From: Ignavibacteria bacterium
Lineage (GTDB): Bacteria; Bacteroidota; Ignavibacteria; Tepidaquicellales; Tepidaquicellaceae
NCBI GenBank assembly: GCA_016710985.1
Contig: JADJTX010000017.1
Location: 1-64,000, forward strand
Direction: 5' to 3'
DNA: 64,000 bases
The notes beneath the pieces are model-generated. The model saw only the letters and a list, made by a program, of their open reading frames with translations. It was not told the origin of the DNA and ran no database searches. A program made the translations under genes and the position numbers. How positions within the stretch are numbered: position 1 is the first letter of the stretch; every line of letters begins with the position of its first letter. Below, one piece after another: positions 58,556-64,000 of the stretch.

Positions 58556-59137
58556 TTAAGCAGCTTCTTCCTGTGATGCTTCAACATTTACAGCTGTAAC
58601 AGCAACCTCAGTTAATTTTACATCCGCGGCTTTTTCTTCTTCAAGCGTTTGTTCAAGTAAACCAACTGCTTCATCTAAACCGAGTGTTTCAGCGAATTGT
58701 CTTAGTGTGCCATATGATGCAATTTCATAGTGTTCAACTTTTTGTCCGGAAGAAATAATTCCAGCATCACGCATAGCACCCTTTTCACCTTCTTTCATGA
58801 TCTCTTCACTTTCTTTCATTAATCCGCTCATAGCTTCGCATTTTTTCGCAACGGGTTTTTCATCTATTGATTCAAATACCTGTTCAAGACGTTTCACCTG
58901 CTCTTCTGTTTCTGTAAGGTGGCTTTTCAATGCTTCAGTCAATTCTTCTGAAGTCGAATTCCTTATCATCTTTGGAATGGCTTTTGTTAAAGCTTTTTCA
59001 GCCCAGTAAATGTCTTTTAATTCATCTTCAAATAATTTCATTAGCTGTGATGATTTCATGCCGCCTTCGATGGTTGCTGTGTCTGCTGACATTCTGTTTT
59101 TAGTGCTGCCGTTTTGATTGGATTTTGTGTTTTTCAT
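58556..59137 (-). CDS. YciF/DUF892 ferritin-fold stress protein
   Basis: A 193-residue four-helix protein. The DUF892 signature is clear: LMKLFEDELKDIYWAEKALTKAIPKM, LKSHLTETEEQVKRLEQVFE, KCEAMSGLMKES, ISSGQKVEHYEIASYGTLRQFAETLG and LLEQTLEEEKAADVKLTEVA. Glu and His residues in these helices match the ferritin-like di-iron positions. The C-terminus is a short Ala/Glu-rich tail. YciE/YciF proteins are induced in stationary phase and general stress in Enterobacteria. A sigma54-like site lies 55 bases upstream of the start. Confidence 0.9.
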   Translation of the reverse strand: MKNTKSNQNGSTKNRMSADTATIEGGMKSSQLMKLFEDELKDIYWAEKALTKAIPKMIRNSTSEELTEALKSHLTETEEQVKRLEQVFESIDEKPVAKKCEAMSGLMKESEEIMKEGEKGAMRDAGIISSGQKVEHYEIASYGTLRQFAETLGLDEAVGLLEQTLEEEKAADVKLTEVAVTAVNVEASQEEAA

Positions 59138-59191
59138 TTTGTTTAATTTATTTTTTGATTAATGAATTTTTAAATTCTAAATATTATTAAA

Positions 59192-59207
59192 TCAAAGGCT
59201 GTGCCAG
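59192..59207 (-). promoter_or_regulatory. Sigma54-like promoter of the YciF-like gene
   Basis: On the minus strand, CTGGCACAGCCTTTGAT: TGGCACA-N4-TTGA. The -24 box is perfect and the -12 box has GA instead of GC. It lies 55 bases before the start codon. Confidence 0.5.
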
Positions 59208-59346
59208 TTCTAAATAATTAAAATCTAAAAATTATTAAACTTTAATATTTAACAAATATAATAATCTGACATCTTTGACATATAAATGTCAGAGGATAAC
59301 ATCCTCGATATCTTTTTTGTACAGCCATGATTCACTTTATAAAGAT

Positions 59347-59457
59347 GCACGGGAGAACAGAGACTCACGGAGAAATATTTATATTTATTTATTAAAATCT
59401 TTTTTTAAATTAAACATATTATCTCAGTGTAACTTTGTGATCTCCGTGCCTCAGTGG
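59347..59457. repeat. CACGGAG-type inverted repeat
   Basis: CACGGGAGAACAGAGACTCACGGAGA (in two parts from 59349 to 59375) faces TGTGATCTCCGTGCCTCAGTGG (59436-59457). It is a degenerate member of the dispersed hairpin family. No gene lies between 59138 and 59565. Confidence 0.55.
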
Positions 59458-59565
59458 TAAAAAATTTCTGAGACAGACTCAGAATAGAGGGTTGTTGTGT
59501 TTTTCAGAAGTTTTTCTGAACTTACACTTGTGATTCTAACATTTTAATTTATCCCTGAAAATAGT

Positions 59566-59916
59566 ATGTTAAAAAAAATTAAAATGGAACCGCAAAATTC
59601 ATCTGAAAGAAAACGCATCATTAAAGGGATCCTGATTGGCATAGTTATATTTCTTTTAAGTGCCGGAGTATTCTCAATGGCAATACTTATGGTTTCTGTC
59701 ATGGTAATGGGATGCACAAAAAGTCCTCCCGACTGGGTTTACATGATCGTATTTTTTGGCTTTCCCATTCCTCTCATAATTACGTCAATAGTAGTTCCGT
59801 ATTTATATATAAAAAGGCAAAGGGTGATATGGATGTTCTTCACTCCAATTGCCGGGTTGTTTTTAAGCTGCCTGACGTTTCTTATCTGGTTCTTAATTCT
59901 TACACAGTATTGCTGA
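59566..59916 (+). CDS. Small membrane protein, hypothetical
   Basis: A 116-residue protein with three transmembrane helices (about 22-48, 58-80 and 88-112) and a basic N-terminus (MLKKIKMEPQNSSERKRIIK). A start at the Met of KIKMEPQ is also possible. A Cys-Thr-Lys-Ser-Pro-Pro segment lies in the first loop. I recognise no family. A terminator-like hairpin follows at 59944-59977. Confidence 0.6.
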   Translation: MLKKIKMEPQNSSERKRIIKGILIGIVIFLLSAGVFSMAILMVSVMVMGCTKSPPDWVYMIVFFGFPIPLIITSIVVPYLYIKRQRVIWMFFTPIAGLFLSCLTFLIWFLILTQYC

Positions 59917-59943
59917 ATAAAATCTTAATGAGAACTGAAATAT

Positions 59944-59977
59944 AAAAAGACACAAAGAATACCTTAGTGTCTTTTAT
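59944..59977 (+). terminator. Hairpin terminator
   Basis: AAAGACAC and GTGTCTTT form an 8-bp stem, followed by TATG. It lies 28 bases after the stop codon. Confidence 0.55.
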
Positions 59978-60063
59978 GTTAATTACTGTCAAAACGTACT
60001 TGAGTCAGCTAAAAAATGTAATACAATTCCGATTTGTAAGGGATTACTATCTACCCCTAATTA

Positions 60064-60158
60064 TCTCACAGATTACACATATTTTCAAAGATACACTTAA
60101 CATTATTGAAAGAACAATTCAGGATTTAAATCTGTGAACAGCTGTGTAATCTGTGAGA
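60064..60158. repeat. CACAGATT-type inverted repeat
   Basis: TCTCACAGATTACACA (60064-60079) is perfectly complementary to TGTGTAATCTGTGAGA (60143-60158). The same words form the 27-bp inverted repeat at 48381-48501. Confidence 0.8.
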
Positions 60159-60178
60159 GTCTAAATCCGGACAAATGA

Positions 60179-61054
60179 TTATCGATACTGACTCAGCAGG
60201 TTCTGTATTTTAAAATACGCTTTGTCTCCTTCTTCTTTTACTTGTCGTAAGGAGTTTGTATTATTTTCTGCATTACCTGCAATTTGAGTATTCAGAAAGT
60301 CTAACCTGATCTGCATCCAGTCTGAAACTGCTTTATTGACCTCGGCAACAGACTGATCGGAATTTTTAGTTATTTCATATCCTGAAAATTCATTATACAG
60401 GGAATCCAGTATCAGTAAATATTTTTTCTTATTGTCCGCAGATGCTGTTTCTCCGAGACGGAACTGCTTTTCGAATTCTGTTACAGATTTTTGAAATAAT
60501 TTCGGAAGTGGTTTCTCATTTTTTGTCAGAGATGTTTCAGCTTTAGTCTGTGATTCAGAATCAGTTGAACCATCACCGGTTTTGTCTATAATTACCAGTG
60601 TGTCATTCGTTTGATTGACTTTCTCACTTAAATTTTCCAGATCAACCCGCCTGTTAGCTAAATTAATTTTCTCTATCATTAAACGGGATTCGTTATAATA
60701 TTCATCAGCCGGGTCTACTTTGCTTAAGAACATTAAAGCCTGAGGATTCAAACCCTGCGTTGAAGCATTTAATCCGTTAATATAATTTATTTTTGATTGA
60801 GCTAATTTAAAATCTTTCTCGTTCGTATCTACTTTTTGAAATTCAACCAAAGCCTGTGAATACTGTTTTTCATTCAAGTACTTGACACCTTTCTCATAGT
60901 CAGATTCACCGGATAATGCGAAATATAATACCACCATTAATATCAGCAGTCCAAGACCGGATAAAATGATTTTTAAATTTGTATTCTGATTTCCCAAAGA
61001 TTCGTTTTTTCGTGCTGAATCATCATGACGTGGGTTGCGTTGTGTATTATCCAT
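60179..61054 (-). CDS. Single-pass membrane protein with TPR-like region
   Basis: A 291-residue protein. The N-terminal 25 residues are hydrophilic, then one transmembrane helix lies at about 28-47 (LKIILSGLGLLILMVVLYFAL). Residues 52-120 contain TPR-like helices (YEKGVKYLNEKQYSQALVEFQKVD, QALMFLSKVDPADEYYNESRLMIEK). A Ser/Thr/Glu-rich linker and a helical C-terminal domain complete it. No signal peptide is present, so the bulk probably faces the periplasm from an N-in anchor, though this orientation is inferred. Function is unknown. A sigma54-like site lies 45 bases upstream. Confidence 0.7.
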   Translation of the reverse strand: MDNTQRNPRHDDSARKNESLGNQNTNLKIILSGLGLLILMVVLYFALSGESDYEKGVKYLNEKQYSQALVEFQKVDTNEKDFKLAQSKINYINGLNASTQGLNPQALMFLSKVDPADEYYNESRLMIEKINLANRRVDLENLSEKVNQTNDTLVIIDKTGDGSTDSESQTKAETSLTKNEKPLPKLFQKSVTEFEKQFRLGETASADNKKKYLLILDSLYNEFSGYEITKNSDQSVAEVNKAVSDWMQIRLDFLNTQIAGNAENNTNSLRQVKEEGDKAYFKIQNLLSQYR

Positions 61055-61098
61055 TATTATTTTTTTTTAGTTAATAGATTTTGTTTAAGTAATATTGT

Positions 61099-61114
61099 TC
61101 AGGTTCTGTGCCAA
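61099..61114 (-). promoter_or_regulatory. Sigma54-like promoter of the TPR-like gene
   Basis: On the minus strand, TTGGCACAGAACCTGAA: TGGCACA-N4-CTGA. The -24 box is perfect; the -12 box is weak. It lies 45 bases before the start codon at 61054. Confidence 0.45.
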
Positions 61115-61391
61115 CGGGATATGTGTAAATAACATCACTATATTCATTTCAAAAAAAATCTTGTGACAAATAAAGACAAAAAAGTCATAGTTCCGGTGAG
61201 CTCACGAATGGATTATATAGCACACGCCAGGTAAGTATAGTCAGGTAAGTATTATAGAGAGTACAAAGGTATTACTATTTACCCCATTGGGACGTAGAAA
61301 ACACAGAAAATATTTTTTGGATTATTTCCACTATGTGCTACTAAATAAAATAATGTTGTTTTTTTTGCAAACTTTTAAACCATATTTTTTT

Positions 61392-61470
61392 AACACAGAG
61401 GCTCAGAGCCACAGAGGGAATCGAATTATTTTCTTATATTTTTTCTCTGTGTCTCTGTGACTCTGTGTTT
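61392..61470. repeat. CACAGAG-type inverted repeat
   Basis: AACACAGAGGCTCAGAGCCACAG at 61392-61414 faces TCTCTGTGTCTCTGTGACTCTG at 61444-61466. The complementary arms and about 25-base loop make a large hairpin. The remainder of 61115-61610 contains no gene that I can see. Confidence 0.7.
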
Positions 61471-61610
61471 AGGAAAATATTAAATTTTGTTTGTAGCTGA
61501 GGGCTACGATGTGAACTATGTGTCTAAGTGGTTAAAAATTCATCTTGGATAATCCTGAGAGCAATTGCATGTGAAGAACTGATGATCTGAATTGCATATG
61601 AAAGCAAATA

Positions 61611-61642
61611 AAAAACCGTGAGATTTTTCATCCCACGGCTTT
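61611..61642 (-). terminator. Rho-independent terminator
   Basis: On the minus strand GCCGTGGGA pairs with TCTCACGGT around TGAAAAA, followed by TTTTTATTT. It ends the T9SS gene whose stop is at 61692. Confidence 0.8.
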
Positions 61643-61691
61643 ATAATGATCAATACACAATATTTATTGTTAACTGTTAACTGCTAACTGT

Positions 61692-63521
61692 TTATTTGAT
61701 CAGCATCATCTTTTTAATTTCAGTAAAATCTCCCGTTACCATCTTGTAAAAATAAACACCACTTGTAAGATTAGCTGCATTGAAATCAACAGTATAAGTT
61801 CCTGCCTGTTTAAAGTCCTGAACTAACACAGCCGTTTCTTTCCCAAGTACGTCGAATACTTTAATCTCAACATAACCTGATTTTGAAAGAGCAAATTTTA
61901 TGTTTGTGACAGGATTGAAAGGATTCGGATAATTTTGCTCGAGCTTAAACGTCTCAGGTATTTCATTGTAGTTGCCGGTAATGCCGACCGGTAAACCGGT
62001 CATTTTTGAAATGACTCCGGTAGAATTAACAGCCCAGCCAACGAGACAACCTGTTCCTGCAGGGAAATCCATGTCATTCCCGGTACCTGTAATTGTATGA
62101 ACCTGCGTCCAGTTATCTCCGGCATTCGTGCTGCGGTAAATGCCTGTTCCCCTGATATACCAGAAATCATTGTCTTTTCCTTCAATAGCATTTATGTTTC
62201 CGGTTCCCGGTGCTGTTCCGACGCTTGTATAAGTCGCGCCGCCATCAGTAGATTTTACAATGGCAGTTCCACCGGCGAGTCCTAAAGAATTGCTGTTAAA
62301 ATGTATACTGTAAGAATTCAGCAGACCTGTTGTCACACCGGAGGTCCATGCAGAACCAAAGTTTGTTGAGTTATAAGATTTTGTATTGTTTGTACCAAAC
62401 CAGATGTTGTTGCCCCGGGTTAATAATGAATTTACCCAACCGGCTTCAGTTCCAACCTGAGGAAGGTATAATCCTGCAGAGTCCCATGTTGATCCCGCAT
62501 CAGTTGTTTTCCATAATGACCATCTTGCTGAAACAGGATCACCCTGAGCAAATCCTGTTGTAGAATTAATGAACTCAATAGCATTGATGAATCCGCCAGT
62601 CTGTTCAAATACCTGTACCCAGTTTGTTCCTCCGTTTGTAGTTTTATAAATGTAAGTTGCGGCAGGTGACGTTGTGCACCATGCAGTATTTGCATCGATT
62701 GCATCAATATTATAGATGAGTCCGTTGATGACTCCCGGATTAGGATTTCCGTCAGTCCATGAAGCACCACCGTCAGTTGTTTTTCTTACAGTACCGGCAT
62801 TACCTGCCGCCCATACGACCATGTCGTTGACAGCTTTAACAGATCGCAAAGCCTGAGCTGTACCTGAGGTCTGAGTAGTCCAGGAGTAAGCGCAGTTTGT
62901 AGAGCCGAGTGTAAAACCTACATTATTAAGTGTTCCGCTTTGCTGACCCCAAACAAAAGGACAGGCACTGGTAGTTAAAGATGTATTTCTTCTGAATCCT
63001 GACTGTGTGGTTGTAGCAGAGCTGAATCCTGCAGCTCCCGCAGCTCCGCATTGCTGAACATCAATAACAAGACTCTGGGTAGGGTCATATGCAAAGGGTC
63101 TGTCGAGCGGTATTGTCAGCCACTGCCCGGCAGTTCCGGTAAGAGAAACAGTTGCTCTGGAATAAACAGTATCAAGCTGTCCTGTGTACCAGACACCTGC
63201 GGAAAAAGCAGTAATATTCGTCTGACCCATTTTAATTACCAGATTAGTATAATTATACGGACCCAATGCAGCTGCCATTATAAAGGACACACTCACAATA
63301 TTTCCTGCCGGCGCGGGTGACGGCTGATTAAAATCTCCCGGCAGGTAAAGAAGTTGTATTTGTTTTCCCGCAGCAATATTAAAAGGAAATGAGTTTGTCG
63401 GCGTAGTAGTATTAAAATTATAATACTGCGGCGTCTGAGCCGGTGAGTATGTTCCCATTGCAAAGAGAAAAATCAGTAAAGCAGCAGCAGATTTGATTCT
63501 GAAACAGTGAAGTGTTTTCAT
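61692..63521 (-). CDS. T9SS-secreted BNR/YCF48-like beta-propeller protein
   Basis: A 609-residue protein with a signal peptide (MKTLHCFRIKSAAALLIFLFAMGTYSPAQ). Residues 30-210 form an N-terminal beta domain (VSVSFIMAAALGPYNYTNLVIKMGQ). From about residue 225 come Asp-box-like repeats (VRKTTDGGASW, YKTTNGGTNW, WKTTDAGSTW, VKSTDGGATY, YRSTNAGDNW) consistent with a YCF48/BNR propeller. The T9SS type A sorting domain closes the protein (LEQNYPNPFNPVTN...KKMMLIK). The frame is intact. It is expected at the cell surface or outside. A ligand or substrate cannot be inferred. Confidence 0.9.
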   Translation of the reverse strand: MKTLHCFRIKSAAALLIFLFAMGTYSPAQTPQYYNFNTTTPTNSFPFNIAAGKQIQLLYLPGDFNQPSPAPAGNIVSVSFIMAAALGPYNYTNLVIKMGQTNITAFSAGVWYTGQLDTVYSRATVSLTGTAGQWLTIPLDRPFAYDPTQSLVIDVQQCGAAGAAGFSSATTTQSGFRRNTSLTTSACPFVWGQQSGTLNNVGFTLGSTNCAYSWTTQTSGTAQALRSVKAVNDMVVWAAGNAGTVRKTTDGGASWTDGNPNPGVINGLIYNIDAIDANTAWCTTSPAATYIYKTTNGGTNWVQVFEQTGGFINAIEFINSTTGFAQGDPVSARWSLWKTTDAGSTWDSAGLYLPQVGTEAGWVNSLLTRGNNIWFGTNNTKSYNSTNFGSAWTSGVTTGLLNSYSIHFNSNSLGLAGGTAIVKSTDGGATYTSVGTAPGTGNINAIEGKDNDFWYIRGTGIYRSTNAGDNWTQVHTITGTGNDMDFPAGTGCLVGWAVNSTGVISKMTGLPVGITGNYNEIPETFKLEQNYPNPFNPVTNIKFALSKSGYVEIKVFDVLGKETAVLVQDFKQAGTYTVDFNAANLTSGVYFYKMVTGDFTEIKKMMLIK

Positions 63522-64000
63522 GGTATTTTATTTAAGTTAGGAAAAAAATGTTCTTAAATTAAAATGAGTCGGTAAGTCAACTCAAATGAGACATTTAACT
63601 TAGTTTCTTTTGAATGAATTATTATTTTATTCGGATTATGTGCTTGATTTAAAATACCGGACGGTGTTTTCATTGAGACAACCTGAACAGACTTATCAGT
63701 GACTGAAATATTCAAAATCTTTTTCGTAAACATTTTTCTGAAAGTTAAATTATAAATTTCCCTTTTTAAGAAAAATAAATTCTAATCTTTAATTAGGTTG
63801 TATTGATTTATTTTAATTTATTAAACATATAAGTTTTAATCAACATAAAACTGAAAATAAGCCATATCCATCCTTGTAACTAAAAATTACCACAGAGACG
63901 CAGAGGACACAGAGTTACACAGAGAATTTTTTATTAATCTATTTTTACTTCCGGATAACCAGAAAAAAGTTTTAAATGTTTTTGCACCTTAAACAATCAA
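63522..64000. other. Intergenic end of window
   Basis: No gene is visible. A half-copy of the CACAGAG family (CCACAGAGACGCAGAGGACA, ending TTACACAGAGAATTTT) lies at 63889-63932. The promoter of the T9SS gene on the minus strand should lie just above 63521, but no clear motif is seen. Confidence 0.5.

Overview
The window is AT-rich bacterial DNA, most likely from the Ignavibacteriota/Bacteroidota-Chlorobi group. The main clue is the type IX secretion (T9SS) C-terminal sorting domain of the 'QNYPNPFNP-T-I' type on at least six predicted secreted proteins. Supporting clues are a dockerin-like C-terminal module, small lmo0937-type and YtxH stress proteins, and dense short tandem repeats between genes. 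I found no rRNA, tRNA, phage, transposase or CRISPR array.

Layout. 1-6.5 kb: three T9SS-secreted proteins, all frameshifted, among repeat elements. 6.9-9.6 kb: an OmpR-type two-component system and a PepSY-like small protein. 9.9-14.7 kb: three secreted proteins built from shared modules. 14.8-18.7 kb (minus strand): mobA-fdhD-molybdopterin oxidoreductase operon. 19.3-22.1 kb: a large intact BNR-type secreted protein ending in a dockerin-like module. 22.1-23.05 kb: a 9-bp repeat array, then an indel-free array of eighteen 42-bp hairpin units, the most unusual object here. 23.3-26.4 kb: small conserved genes. 26.8-32.0 kb (minus strand): an NtrC-type sigma54 activator and a large frameshifted multi-PAS/GAF sensor kinase. 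32.2-37.4 kb: an envelope-stress-like island (beta-barrels, YtxH, DUF948, two lmo0937 proteins, lipoproteins). 37.5-41 kb: Ku and LigD (NHEJ). 41.3-46.5 kb: large catalase, AI-2E-type permease, FAD/Rieske oxidoreductase. 46.5-53.2 kb: convergent TamA-like and TamB-like genes. 53.5-58.3 kb: small protein, YihY family, GH130 and a GT4 fusion. 58.5-63.5 kb: YciF-like ferritin fold protein, small membrane proteins and another T9SS protein.

Two themes join the parts. First, five TGGCAC-N5-(N)TG(N) sites resembling sigma54 -24/-12 promoters lie upstream of stress or envelope genes, four of them 43-55 bases before the start codon, and an NtrC-type activator with its kinase sits in the middle. This suggests a local sigma54 stress regulon. 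Second, 7-9-bp tandem arrays fill the intergenic regions, often directly against start codons and often as two complementary arms, so they could form large hairpins and vary in copy number.

Caveat: at least fifteen genes carry one or more single-base indels, mostly in homopolymers, while the encoded protein stays recognisable in the shifted frame. This looks more like base-calling error in the assembly than mass pseudogene formation. I give whole-gene spans for these and mark the breaks.
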